Source: an uncultured Cytophagales bacterium
Lineage (GTDB): Bacteria > Bacteroidota > Bacteroidia > Cytophagales > Cyclobacteriaceae
NCBI GenBank assembly: GCA_913057175.1
Contig: CAJXNP010000008.1
Span: 236,420 to 300,419 of the forward strand
Reading direction: 5' to 3'
DNA length: 64,000 bases
Shown here: positions 18,403-27,382 of the stretch, one piece after another
How positions within the stretch are numbered: position 1 is the stretch's first letter
Layout: each line of letters opens with the position of its first letter
The notes under the pieces: model-generated
Told to the model about the DNA's origin: nothing
What the model saw: the letters and a program-made list of their open reading frames with translations, nothing else
Databases searched by the model: none
Made by a program: the position numbers and the translations under genes

Positions 18403-18584
18403 AGTAGTGGTTGATCGAAAAGGAAAATTGTGAATCAAACTAAAAAATAAAGTCGCTTGTAACAATCAAATCGATAATTTTTTCTGACACACTTCAGACA
18501 GAAAGACTAATATGGAACGATATAAACCATCGCTTTCTCAGAAAGGATAAAAATAAGCCATGCTAATAGGTAAAATACTATATA

Positions 18585-18620
18585 AATAAAAATGGTTTCT
18601 GAAATAAATCAGAAACCATT
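18585..18620 (-). terminator. intrinsic terminator of the coiled-coil lipoprotein gene
   Basis: A perfect 12-bp stem, aatggtttctga (18591-18602) with tcagaaaccatt (18609-18620) and a 6-base loop. On the minus strand it is followed by TTTTTATTTATA. It lies 24 bases past the stop codon of the leftward gene ending at 18644. Confidence 0.85.
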
Positions 18621-18643
18621 CAGCCTATGAATTAAATTATTGA

Positions 18644-19291
18644 TCAATTGTAGTCAAATGTCACCCATGAGTAGTTTCCAACTCTCCACACATCATCTTT
18701 CTGACCAGCCATCAGGGTGACAACAGAAGCAGTATACTCCAATTTATTGTTAATGTATACTCTCATCAGGGTACGATAACAGGTAGCAAAAATATTTCCT
18801 TTGACCTCTGTATATAAATATTGTGGCTCTCCAAATGTAATCTTTGCGTTTTCCCGGTCGACAATGTCATCTAAACCCTCTTCAAAACTTTTCTCAGAAT
18901 ATCGCTTTACATGAGGTTTATCACTTACATCTATATTGATAGCATTAGTAGTATATTGTTTCAAAAAGTATTGCAACAAAGCTTCCTTATTGCCTGTAGA
19001 AACAAGTTCTTCCCAACCCTTATGTACACTCTCAACCAAATCACGGATGGGCTTTTCAGTAGGACTCACAGCTTTTGCGGCTTCCAGGTCGCTTTGATAG
19101 GTTTCAACCTTACCTTCCAAATCATGTATAGTGCTTATCAAGCTGTCATTTTTTGATGTTACCCTTGTAAGGGATTCATCTTTTTCTATGATTACTTTTT
19201 CCAGTTCGACAACCCTTTCTTTGGATTTATCGCAACCCCAAAAGAACGGTGTTAAGAGCAAAGCAAGTACGGTTAGTTTAGTGTTGTTCAT
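18644..19291 (-). CDS. lipoprotein with coiled coil and NTF2-like C-terminal domain
   Basis: 215 residues. The signal peptide ends in a lipobox, FFWGC (Cys about residue 20). Residues about 25-75 form a charged coiled coil (VVELEKVIIEKDESL and following heptads), and about 85-215 resemble a SnoaL/NTF2-like domain (VHKGWEELVSTGNKEALLQYF at the start, closing strands VWRVGNYSWVTFDY). No catalytic residues can be assigned. Probably anchored in the outer or inner membrane facing the periplasm. It lies between the nrf porin gene and a small barrel gene but is bounded by its own terminator, so it appears to be a single-gene unit. Confidence 0.7.
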   Translation of the reverse strand: MNNTKLTVLALLLTPFFWGCDKSKERVVELEKVIIEKDESLTRVTSKNDSLISTIHDLEGKVETYQSDLEAAKAVSPTEKPIRDLVESVHKGWEELVSTGNKEALLQYFLKQYTTNAINIDVSDKPHVKRYSEKSFEEGLDDIVDRENAKITFGEPQYLYTEVKGNIFATCYRTLMRVYINNKLEYTASVVTLMAGQKDDVWRVGNYSWVTFDYN

Positions 19292-19342
19292 GATGTAGTT
19301 TAGTTTTTTTGCCTTAAAATACTCATATTAATTACTTATCAC

Positions 19343-19350
19343 CAAATGTA
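19343..19350 (-). promoter_or_regulatory. possible -7 element for the lipoprotein gene
   Basis: The minus strand reads TACATTTG, an exact TAnnTTTG match, 52 bases before the ATG at 19291. No convincing -33 TTG at the right distance, so support is partial. Confidence 0.3.
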
Positions 19351-19401
19351 AGACAACAATTAGTTGGATGATATTTTGCCTAGTAAAGCAAGTCCTTATA
19401 T

Positions 19402-19440
19402 AAAAAACGGGCGTCATTTAATAGTTTATGACACCCGTTT
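19402..19440 (-). terminator. intrinsic terminator of the small barrel gene
   Basis: On the minus strand AAACGGGTGTCAT pairs with ATGACGCCCGTTT (13 bp, one G-T pair), loop about 10 bases, followed by TTTTTT. It lies 33 bases after the stop of the gene ending at 19473. Confidence 0.85.
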
Positions 19441-19472
19441 CAGTAATTAAATATTTTTCTTCCCTTTTAACT

Positions 19473-19937
19473 TTAGTCTGCGCGTCTGAATGTAGCTCCT
19501 TCACCAAATCTAAACCTTGCAGTAAAGCCCCAGTTGCCAGTCCGGAAATCAACATCGTTAGTCAAATTGAGTGCGGGCCGCCAATCAAAACCAACTGTCA
19601 GAGGAAAATCAAAGGCATATTCAACACCAAAATTACCAGCAATATTGAAGTCAAAGACATGTTCAAAGAAAAATTCAGGACCTACTCCGGGGTAAAACTT
19701 CAAACCTGCTGGTCCATCATTCAAGGCAAACATCCAATCAAAATAGGTTCCAAATCCAAAATAATCAAGGTATAAAGAGGGGTGTAGCCGTGGTGATATC
19801 CCTAAAGGAATGGTGGCGTCTATAGAGATGAGTTCCCCAAATCGTCCACCTACTTCCCAACCAGCCTGCGAATAGGACAAATGGGTTGAAAACATCATTA
19901 TTACCACAAATGAAAAGGATAAAATTAATTTTTTCAT
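19473..19937 (-). CDS. small outer-membrane beta-barrel protein (OmpX/porin-like), function unknown
   Basis: 154 residues with a cleavable signal peptide (about 1-23, ending SYSQ) and alternating strands typical of an 8-stranded barrel, for example WEVGGRFGELISIDATIPLG and NFGVEYAFDFPLTVGFDWRPALNL; it ends FTARFRFGEGATFRRAD. No specific family recognised. The short tail RRAD after the last aromatic strand is unusual for a barrel end. Single gene with its own terminator. Confidence 0.65.
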   Translation of the reverse strand: MKKLILSFSFVVIMMFSTHLSYSQAGWEVGGRFGELISIDATIPLGISPRLHPSLYLDYFGFGTYFDWMFALNDGPAGLKFYPGVGPEFFFEHVFDFNIAGNFGVEYAFDFPLTVGFDWRPALNLTNDVDFRTGNWGFTARFRFGEGATFRRAD

Positions 19938-20674
19938 GAGCTAAGTTTTTAATTATTCAGTTAATAAGTTGTTAAATTTTGTATTCAATTAGAAAAATCA
20001 ATTTGTAAACAGTATTATCTGCCCAAACCATTATTGAAGAGCAAATAAAATATTATTTTATCAATTTTTGATTTTTTGAGGGGCTAAATATGTGCTATAA
20101 AAGTTAGTCTTCAGTAGAAAATAGTATAAGATGACGATTTTCAAGCACCAATCCGATCTCTTATCGCAAAATATGATGAAGTCTTTTTTCCTTTTAAACC
20201 TTCATGTTTCAAATTTTCATGACTCTTAATATTATTTGAAACCGATTCAGTTGATTTTAATTTCTTTTCTAAGCTTAATGCAACACCTCCATAACCCGGT
20301 GTCAAATCGTTAACGAAGGCTGATAGAAACTTAAGCAACAATTAATTATCAATCGATTGTAGAATCCGAAAGCACACTATCCGGATTGCAGCAGTATATG
20401 GATTAATATGCAGTATATGGATTAATATTTAGGGCTCCAACTCAGAGTTAGCCGAAACTCGAATTGACAGATAAGTATCGTTTTTCATATTGATATGAAA
20501 GCAAAAATCAAGATTGAATCAATTTAATTCTCCGGGTTCGGGTAAATAGGCTTGACCTGTCTTACCTTCCAATTAAAATTCAATTTTATCAGTATTCAAA
20601 ATATCACTCAAGAGCAACGAAATGTTCTTTTGTCAAAAATGTAATGGGAAAGATTAAAAGGATAGATGCTTTTA
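19938..20674. other. gene-poor stretch of about 740 bases
   Basis: No frame here is convincing. The longest (20141-20341, minus strand, 66 codons, TTG start) has no recognisable motif and no clear ribosome site. Structure present: an exact 19-bp tandem duplication (20391-20428), a small hairpin GGCTccAACTC/GAGTTAGCC (20433-20453), and an AT-only palindrome near 20045-20061. It is bounded by the small barrel gene start and the trans-sulfuration gene end, so it could hold a small RNA, but nothing shows that. Confidence 0.5.
20391..20428. repeat. exact 19-bp tandem duplication
   Basis: The unit gcagtatatggattaatat occurs at 20391-20409 and again at 20410-20428 with no mismatch. It lies in the gene-poor stretch before the trans-sulfuration gene end. 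Confidence 0.9.
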
Positions 20675-21814
20675 TTACCCAAAAGCCTGATCTAAATCTG
20701 CAATCAGATCGTCTGCATCTTCAATTCCCACACTTAATCGAATCAGAGAATCCTTTAAACCGACTTTTTCACGTTCACTTTTGGGGATGGAGGCATGGGT
20801 CATGGAAGCGGGATGACCAACGAGTGATTCTACTCCACCTAAGGACTCCGCCAGGCTGAAAACTTTGAATTTTTCCAAAATGCCAAAAACTTTTTTAATG
20901 TCATCCTCCTTAAGAGTAAAGGAAATCATTCCACCATAGTTACTCATTTGTTCCCTGGCAACGATGTGATTGGGATGGTCTTCAAATCCCGGCCAGAACA
21001 CTTTTTCGACAGCATGATGATTTCGTAAGTAATTCGCAACGATCTCCCCATTTTTACAATGCCTTCCCATTCGTAAATGAAGAGTTTTAATTCCTCTTAA
21101 TACCAGGAAGCAGTCCTGTGGTCCCGGCACTGCGCCACATGAATTCTGCAAAAATGCCAGCTGCTCTTTTAACTGCGGATCATTGACGACGATGGCTCCC
21201 ATTACCACATCCGAATGACCCGCAAGGTATTTTGTCACAGAGTGCATCACAATATCGGCCCCTAAATCCAAAGGTGTTTGCAAAAAAGGTGTCGCGAAAG
21301 TATTATCAACCGCCAACAATAATTTGCGCTTTCTTGATATCTCAGCTACCTTTTTAATATCAATAATGTTCATCATGGGGTTGGTTGGCGTCTCCAGCCA
21401 GATCAGCTTTGTATTATTGTTAATTAACTCCTCAATTGAATTGGGATCACTGAAGTCCCTGAAATGAAATTTGATGCCATATTTTTCAAAAACCTTGGTA
21501 AAAATCCTGTAGGTCCCTCCATACAGATCATTCGCACTTATTACCTCGTCTCCCGGTTCCAACAGTTTTACAATTGCATCAATTGCAGCCAGTCCCGATG
21601 CAAAGGCCAATCCAAATTTTCCGTTTTCCAAGGCAGCAATATTTGCTTCAAGTACACTTCGGGTAGGATTCTGCGTCCTGGCATATTCGTAACCTTTATG
21701 AACACCCGGAGAAGATTGAACATAGGTGGAAGTTTGAAAGATTGGGGTCATGATAGCCCCTGTTGAAGGATCGGGTTTTATACCTGCATGCAAGCATTTT
21801 GTGCCAAATTTCAT
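20675..21814 (-). CDS. metB: trans-sulfuration PLP enzyme (cystathionine gamma-synthase/lyase type)
   Basis: 379 residues of the Cys/Met-metabolism PLP family. Landmarks are YEYARTQNPTRSVLE (phosphate-binding Tyr/Arg), ASGLAAI, SANDLYGGTYRIF, the D170 of LLLAVDNTF and the PLP lysine K195 in HSVTKYLAGHSDVV. The C-terminal SLGGVESLVGHPASMTHAS is shared by cystathionine gamma-synthases and gamma-lyases. The reaction is either O-succinyl/acetylhomoserine plus cysteine to cystathionine or cleavage of cystathionine; sequence by eye cannot separate the two with certainty. ATG start, single-gene unit, divergent from the MscS channel. Confidence 0.85.
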   Translation of the reverse strand: MKFGTKCLHAGIKPDPSTGAIMTPIFQTSTYVQSSPGVHKGYEYARTQNPTRSVLEANIAALENGKFGLAFASGLAAIDAIVKLLEPGDEVISANDLYGGTYRIFTKVFEKYGIKFHFRDFSDPNSIEELINNNTKLIWLETPTNPMMNIIDIKKVAEISRKRKLLLAVDNTFATPFLQTPLDLGADIVMHSVTKYLAGHSDVVMGAIVVNDPQLKEQLAFLQNSCGAVPGPQDCFLVLRGIKTLHLRMGRHCKNGEIVANYLRNHHAVEKVFWPGFEDHPNHIVAREQMSNYGGMISFTLKEDDIKKVFGILEKFKVFSLAESLGGVESLVGHPASMTHASIPKSEREKVGLKDSLIRLSVGIEDADDLIADLDQAFG

Positions 21815-21950
21815 AATGTGAATGGTTTTTACCTGTTGAAATTAATGCCTTTATTTACCGAGCTAAATAAGTTAATATTCAATGAATAATTAAGCTTTTG
21901 ACAACAATTCTGATTGAAAATTTTATATTCATTATCGAAACACCTTTTTT

Positions 21951-24347
21951 ATGAAAACCTTCGTATTAAAATTCATTTTCCTGAGTTTACTTGTCAATTT
22001 TTTAAATGAAGTCAAAGCACAAAATGAGGCTAAACAGGAAGATGTAAAATATCAAATTTCAGAGGTTACTCAAAAAGCAAATGAATCGTCCAAAATTATC
22101 GCCGAAGTTCGCGAGAAAGTAGCTCCCTTTTACAGTAATCAAGAGGAAAAAGAAACCTACAACAAATATCTTGATTCTCTCGAGTTGAAGTTGCAAGGAA
22201 TTACTCCTGAATTTATCGCATCACTTAGCCTTGTGAATCTTGAAAGCCATCACTCCTTAGTTTCCAGATTGATAACCAATCTTAAAGCTGACCAGCAAAA
22301 TATTGCTGAAAAAGTCAATATCCTGGAAGAAGAATCAGATAAAGTACAAGAGGAAGCGACTTATTGGGAAAATGTATTGAATTATTACGAGGAAGAACAG
22401 CAAACGGCAGAAAGCTTATTAGAACGAATTAATTTGACTCAGGATGACTTTGAAAAACTAAAAAATGAATTGCTGAAACTACAGGATACGACCGTTGCGC
22501 AACTAAATAAAACTCATGCAACGCTAGCACTTGCCGAAGAAAAAAATAAATTAATTGAAAACAAAAAAAAGGAATTACGGTCTTCCATTTTAGCTAGTGA
22601 CAATGCACCCTTCTGGAAATTTGGCAACATACCCCGGGATTCCATTGGTATTATAGCACAATTAAAAAAATCATATAAGGATGATCGCGAAACAGCATGG
22701 TTATATGTTGAATACAATACGGACAGCTTTATTAAGCATTTTATTTTGATCGTTATTCTTTATTTCATTTTCTTCCTGTCTAAAAGGACAATCCGGGGAA
22801 TCTTGGAAAAAACGGGTAACGTAAAACTTCAACAATTCCTCAACCACCCATTTATGGTCTCTTTTGTCTTCTCATTTTTCTTTGTTGGATACTTGTATGA
22901 AGACCTGCCACTTTTTTTCTCAGGATCCTTTTTAATCCTTCTCTTCTATCCTATGACAAAACTTCTCAATATCCTGCTGGATAAAAAATATCTTTTTTAC
23001 CTCATAGGTTTTATACTATTCTATCTCATTTCAATAAACATCGACCAGTTCGATTCAAATTATTTGCTAGGCAGAATGCAGTTATTAGCCTATCAGTTCC
23101 TATTCATCCTATTCCTGGTTTTGTTCCAGGTTAATGGTCTTGGAAAAATCAAAACCCATGATCGGGATGCAAAGAGCCTTGTGTCCTTAGGCACAAAATT
23201 AATATTGTCAATCTCGACCATCAGCTTTTTGTTGAATGTCATAGGAATTGTACAGCTGTCTCATCTACTCACATATGGCACAATGAACGTAATTGGTATC
23301 GGATTTATCTATTTTTTGATATATAAAATAACTAAAATCTTGATCATCATCCTGTTGGAATGGAGAATTATTAGAAACTTAAATATCGTAATTCATCATA
23401 AGGATCTGGTTAAGAACAGGCTATTCCTGCTAACCAAAATATACTTTGGCATTATTTATATCAGGTTAATATTGATTAACTACGACCTGCTCACCCCATT
23501 TTTAAACGCCTGGGAAGAATTTGTCAATCGATCATGGCAATTGGGCGAAGTTGCAATTTCCATTGGTGACTTTTTGTCCTTTTTTATCATTTTGATTGTC
23601 AGTATCCTTTTAGCGAAATTCATAAAATACTTGTTTGGAACAGAAATATTGGTCAGGCTTCCTTTGAAAAGAGGTGTACCAAATGCCATTGCCACTACAT
23701 TTTATTATGTCATTTTGATGATTGGTTTTTTCCTGGCTGCATTTTCTACAGGAATAGAATGGAGCAAGGTAAACCTGGCCCTCGGTGCACTGGGAGTGGG
23801 AATTGGCTTTGGGCTTCAGAATGTGGTCTTCAACTTTATAGCCGGTTTGATCCTAATCTACGAACGACCAGTGCAGGTAAATGACATTGTTCAGGTGAAT
23901 GACCTGATGGGGAGCATCAAAGAAATAGGTATTCGAAGCAGCAAAGTACTAACGTATGATGGCGCTGAAGTGGTAGTTCCCAATGGAAACCTCATCTCCA
24001 ATGAAGTGATCAACTGGACGCTCTCCAACCAAAATAAGAGGCAAGAGCTTAGGTTTAAGAGTTCATACCAAGCTGATCCAAAAAATGTAATGGAAATATT
24101 GCGACAGGAAACATTGGGGATCGAAAATGTTATAGATGATCCGGCACCATTGATCCTTTTTGAAGGGTATGGTGATGGCACCCTGGAATTCAGAGTATTA
24201 TTCTGGACCAACCTTGACGTAGGGCTAAGCACAAAAAGCAAGGTCGCAATGGCAATCTTTGAAGCGCTTCAAAAAGCCGGGTTTGAAATACCTACACAAA
24301 GACAAACCGTCATTATTGAAGAAAGCAATAAAAAACAGAAAGGTTAA
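21951..24347 (+). CDS. large MscS-family mechanosensitive channel with periplasmic coiled-coil region
   Basis: 798 residues: signal peptide (about 1-23), a periplasmic domain rich in long coiled coils (about 45-225), about ten membrane helices (265-640), then the MscS cytosolic cage. The pore helix NLALGALGVGIGFGLQNVVF sits near residue 607-630, followed by AGLILIYERPVQVNDIV and GSIKEIGIRSSKV, the MscS beta domain. This is the MscK/MscM-like layout (signal, periplasmic part, extra helices, MscS core). It opens under membrane tension on osmotic downshock. ATG start; not in an operon. A second, shorter MscS gene lies at 62.2 kb. Confidence 0.92.
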   Translation: MKTFVLKFIFLSLLVNFLNEVKAQNEAKQEDVKYQISEVTQKANESSKIIAEVREKVAPFYSNQEEKETYNKYLDSLELKLQGITPEFIASLSLVNLESHHSLVSRLITNLKADQQNIAEKVNILEEESDKVQEEATYWENVLNYYEEEQQTAESLLERINLTQDDFEKLKNELLKLQDTTVAQLNKTHATLALAEEKNKLIENKKKELRSSILASDNAPFWKFGNIPRDSIGIIAQLKKSYKDDRETAWLYVEYNTDSFIKHFILIVILYFIFFLSKRTIRGILEKTGNVKLQQFLNHPFMVSFVFSFFFVGYLYEDLPLFFSGSFLILLFYPMTKLLNILLDKKYLFYLIGFILFYLISINIDQFDSNYLLGRMQLLAYQFLFILFLVLFQVNGLGKIKTHDRDAKSLVSLGTKLILSISTISFLLNVIGIVQLSHLLTYGTMNVIGIGFIYFLIYKITKILIIILLEWRIIRNLNIVIHHKDLVKNRLFLLTKIYFGIIYIRLILINYDLLTPFLNAWEEFVNRSWQLGEVAISIGDFLSFFIILIVSILLAKFIKYLFGTEILVRLPLKRGVPNAIATTFYYVILMIGFFLAAFSTGIEWSKVNLALGALGVGIGFGLQNVVFNFIAGLILIYERPVQVNDIVQVNDLMGSIKEIGIRSSKVLTYDGAEVVVPNGNLISNEVINWTLSNQNKRQELRFKSSYQADPKNVMEILRQETLGIENVIDDPAPLILFEGYGDGTLEFRVLFWTNLDVGLSTKSKVAMAIFEALQKAGFEIPTQRQTVIIEESNKKQKG

Positions 24348-24513
24348 AATATTGAAAAGCTAAAACTTTGTATCAAATCAAGAATAATTTTTCAGGTTGA
24401 CACTAAGCAATATCCTCCCTGGTCCAACCAGCTATATTTCAAGGCAATTTGAAGTATTCACCTACTAATACTAAGATTTGCCTTTGGCTACGGTTAAGGC
24501 TAAAAAAGTGGAC

Positions 24514-24552
24514 AAAAATAGTTCAACAGTTTCACACAACCATTGAACTATT
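24514..24552 (-). terminator. probable intrinsic terminator of the small membrane-protein gene
   Basis: A 10-bp inverted repeat, aatagttcaa (24517-24526) and ttgaactatt (24543-24552). On the minus strand it ends in TTTTTGTC. The stem is AT-rich but correctly placed 18 bases past the stop of the leftward gene ending at 24571. Confidence 0.6.
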
Positions 24553-24570
24553 CAAATGAAAAAATGGTTG

Positions 24571-24882
24571 TCAAATAAAGTTCTGCACCAATATCACAAC
24601 TCCGATAATTCCAAAGATAACTCCCCAGTATTGCATTTTTATCCAAAACAGACTGTGATTGGGCCTGATGACAATTTCCTGACCGGTTTCTTTATCAATA
24701 AATGACTTACCCTCTCCCTCGTTCCATTTTCTTCCTAAAAACCAGCTGAAAGCAGCAGCAATAAAAAAGGCCAACACAAAAGAATAATCACCGGCTTCTG
24801 TCGGCAAAACACTTACAAAAATTCCAAATGAGACTAATAATATCAAAACGGATAATATGCCTCTTCCAGACCAGACTATCAT
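24571..24882 (-). CDS. small conserved membrane protein, 103 residues
   Basis: Three hydrophobic helices: about 8-27, 33-50 and 84-101. Between helix two and three the loop reads GRKWNEGEGKSFIDKETGQEIVIRPNH, and the third helix is preceded by SLFWIKMQYWG; this arrangement resembles a widespread small membrane protein of unknown function. The ATG (24882) is followed directly by the first helix. Single gene with its own terminator, 43 bases downstream of the barrel gene start region. Confidence 0.65.
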   Translation of the reverse strand: MIVWSGRGILSVLILLVSFGIFVSVLPTEAGDYSFVLAFFIAAAFSWFLGRKWNEGEGKSFIDKETGQEIVIRPNHSLFWIKMQYWGVIFGIIGVVILVQNFI

Positions 24883-24925
24883 AATTTTAGGGTTTAAAAG
24901 TTAAACATATGTTCAAAAAAATTTC

Positions 24926-25978
24926 TTATCGAAACGCAAAGCCTATCCCCGCCGAAATAACATTGTATTCCTGGATGGTATAGTCTCCGTGCATGGTAAA
25001 TACACCAAACTTCAGCCGAAGTCCGAGCGTTCCTTTAAAAGTGCTGTTTGTATAACTAAAATTAATTGGATCAGTATAAGTCAGGACTGCTCCTGAGTTC
25101 TCATCTTCTAATTCATATTCACCTGACAACTTAAACTTTGAATTCACAGAAGTGTATCCAAATCCTCCGTAAACGGTCAATATGGAAATCTTTTTAGAGA
25201 CAAGCAGCTGTGCTGTCCAGTTGTCTACATCAAATCTGGCAGACTTTTCTACCTGCGCAGTTTCGTCAAACACATAGGTATTATTCAAACCACTGAATGC
25301 ACCAAACAAGGCAATATCGATTGGTAGCTTATCAATGGCTTTTACCCACTGGCCAATATCGTGTTTGATTCCTAAACCTAACATATTGGTATTGTTTTCG
25401 CCATCATCCAAACCAACGCGAATATTAGGGATGTATCGAATGATCAGGTCTGTGTTTTTAATTACACCAACTCCCAGTTGAATTGTCGGCGCAGGAACTC
25501 TGTCAAATCCTATGTTTTCCTTCAATCCCATACCTGCCCAACCATTAAAGCTACCTGTAAAATTTATACCTGTTTCAGGATCGGTAAAACTGTAATTCAT
25601 TTCAGGACCTTCTTCGTCTGGCCCAAACATGGTAGGTGTCGTATTTTCACTTGAATTTGCAAGCGTAATACTATTATAATCCTCTTCCCTGATTGTGAAA
25701 TATCTCATATTCTGGGGAACCTGTACAAAATTGGTTGAAATAGTAAAGTCAAAACCCAAAGACTTGTGAGGCTTGGCTGTATTGTACCAGCCATTGGCAA
25801 AACCAAATCCAAATCCATCAAAAAGTGGTCGGAAATAATTTTGTGCTAAGATTTCGGCATCATTTAAACCTACTTTAAGTATGTCTTCTACATCACTTTC
25901 TTCTTCTGACTGCGCCTTGGCAAGAGGCAAATTCAAGGTTATTAACAATAGGATTGTCAGGTATTTAAAAAATTTCAT
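24926..25978 (-). CDS. DUF6588-type outer-membrane protein
   Basis: 350 residues from the ATG at 25978. The signal peptide (about 1-23, ending AKAQ) is followed by NDAEILAQNYFRPLFDGFGFGFANGWYNTAKPH, split here as NDAEILAQNYFRPLFDGFG and FGFANGWYNTAKPH, the motif I associate with DUF6588 barrels in Bacteroidota. The rest alternates as beta strands and ends with IGFAFR, an aromatic end typical of outer-membrane barrels. A TTG 18 bases upstream (25996) is also open but ATG directly before the signal peptide is better. Function unknown. Confidence 0.72.
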   Translation of the reverse strand: MKFFKYLTILLLITLNLPLAKAQSEEESDVEDILKVGLNDAEILAQNYFRPLFDGFGFGFANGWYNTAKPHKSLGFDFTISTNFVQVPQNMRYFTIREEDYNSITLANSSENTTPTMFGPDEEGPEMNYSFTDPETGINFTGSFNGWAGMGLKENIGFDRVPAPTIQLGVGVIKNTDLIIRYIPNIRVGLDDGENNTNMLGLGIKHDIGQWVKAIDKLPIDIALFGAFSGLNNTYVFDETAQVEKSARFDVDNWTAQLLVSKKISILTVYGGFGYTSVNSKFKLSGEYELEDENSGAVLTYTDPINFSYTNSTFKGTLGLRLKFGVFTMHGDYTIQEYNVISAGIGFAFR

Positions 25979-26099
25979 AACACAATAATTATTCAAAAAA
26001 AATTCCCAGTCACATATATATTCAATTTAGACAGCAATGGTAAACATTCATTGCTCCTAAAACCTGCAATTAAATAGCTCATAAAATCCTCATAATTTC

Positions 26100-26107
26100 T
26101 ATTTTTG
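26100..26107 (+). promoter_or_regulatory. possible -7 element for waaA-rsgA
   Basis: TATTTTTG matches TAnnTTTG exactly, 18 bases before the waaA ATG at 26126. I see no TTG at the expected -33 spacing, so this is suggestive only. Confidence 0.3.
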
Positions 26108-26125
26108 GCTTATAAACATTTCTTA

Positions 26126-27382
26126 ATGGGAGAGTTTTTTTATCGCATAGTGACCTGGCTGTACATTTTTGCCATTTACATTGCTAAATTTTTTAATTCC
26201 AAAGCAGCCAAAATGTGGAAAGGTCGCAGAAAGCAATGGAAGAAAATCAGAAAAAAAATGTCTGAAATTGAGGGAAGCAATATCTGGATCCACTGCTCGT
26301 CGCTTGGGGAATTTGAACAAGGTCGCCCAGTAATAGAAGCTATAAAGATCAAAAACCCTGAAATTAACATCATCGTTACATTTTTCAGCCCCTCAGGATA
26401 TGAAGTGAGAAAAAACTACAACATCGCATCAGCTGTTTTTTACCTTCCATTCGACAGCCGGAAAAATGCCAGGAAATTCATTGATTATATTCATCCAAAA
26501 ATGGCTTTGTTCATTAAATATGAATACTGGCATTATTATCTCGATGAGTTGAAGCTCAGGAAAGTTCCAACAATTTCAATCTCATCCATCTTTAGACCCG
26601 GTCAATTATTTTTCAAGCCTCAGGGAGAGTTTTACAGAAATATCCTTGAAAAATTTGATCATTTTTTTGTTCAGAATGAGGTTTCGAAAAAATTGCTTAA
26701 CAGCATTAATATTAATGAAGTGACCATTTCGGGAGACACACGTTTCGATCGGGTTGCGGAGGTCAGTAAAAATGCAAGGGATATTCCAGTCGCCAGAGAG
26801 TTCAAAAATGATCAGACTGTAATGGTGATTGGCAGCAGCTGGTCAAGAGATATCGATGCATTGGCAAACTTCATCAATGATTGGTGTGATAAAATGAAAT
26901 TCATTATTGCCCCTCATGAAATAGAAGAAAAGAACCTCAGGCATATCGAGACGAAACTGAAAGACAAACTGATACGTTTTTCAAATGCTAATAATGTTTC
27001 ATTATCAGAATACAATATTCTTTTAATAGACAATATCGGAATGCTATCCTCTCTTTATCAATATGGTGAATATGCATACGTTGGTGGAGCTTTTGATCAT
27101 GGTATTCATAATACTTTGGAAGCTGCAGCATATGGCATCCCCGTTTTTTGTGGAAGAGGGAGACGCAATATCAAATACCAGGAAGTAGTTGACCTGGCGG
27201 CTAGAGGTGGCATAATAGAAATCGAAACCTCACATGATATGGAAAAATCCTTCAAAAAGCTCTATGATGACAAAGCAGTCTACCGGTCTAGCGCGCAGGC
27301 CACCCGAAGTTACATTGATGAAAAAACCGGTGCTACCAAGTTGATAATGGAGTATGTCAATAAAGTTATTGCTCAATTTTAA
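26126..27382 (+). CDS. waaA: 3-deoxy-D-manno-octulosonic acid (Kdo) transferase
   Basis: 418 residues from the ATG at 26126 (the frame extends to a TTG at 26105, giving seven extra residues before the membrane anchor). An N-terminal hydrophobic anchor (about 6-25) is followed by IWIHCSSLGEFEQGRPVIEAI, written here as IHCSSLGEFEQGRPV, the conserved catalytic-Glu motif, then FIKYEYWHYY, SGDTRFDRV and the GT30 closing motif GGAFDHGIHNTLEAAAYG. It adds Kdo to lipid A precursor on the cytosolic face of the inner membrane. The stop and the rsgA start overlap (TAATG), so the genes are translationally coupled. Confidence 0.93.
   Translation: MGEFFYRIVTWLYIFAIYIAKFFNSKAAKMWKGRRKQWKKIRKKMSEIEGSNIWIHCSSLGEFEQGRPVIEAIKIKNPEINIIVTFFSPSGYEVRKNYNIASAVFYLPFDSRKNARKFIDYIHPKMALFIKYEYWHYYLDELKLRKVPTISISSIFRPGQLFFKPQGEFYRNILEKFDHFFVQNEVSKKLLNSININEVTISGDTRFDRVAEVSKNARDIPVAREFKNDQTVMVIGSSWSRDIDALANFINDWCDKMKFIIAPHEIEEKNLRHIETKLKDKLIRFSNANNVSLSEYNILLIDNIGMLSSLYQYGEYAYVGGAFDHGIHNTLEAAAYGIPVFCGRGRRNIKYQEVVDLAARGGIIEIETSHDMEKSFKKLYDDKAVYRSSAQATRSYIDEKTGATKLIMEYVNKVIAQF

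Noticed and set aside
18403..18465. Longer start for the nrf porin (TTG 18465)
   Set aside because: It would put 21 residues before a clean signal peptide that begins at the ATG 18402.
18400..18470. FNR/CRP-like site before the nrf operon
   Set aside because: TTGAT and ATCAA half-sites are present but 18 bases apart, too far for an FNR box.
20141..20341. 66-codon minus-strand frame in the gene-poor stretch
   Set aside because: TTG start, no ribosome site, no motif, no neighbour logic; kept only as a note on the region.
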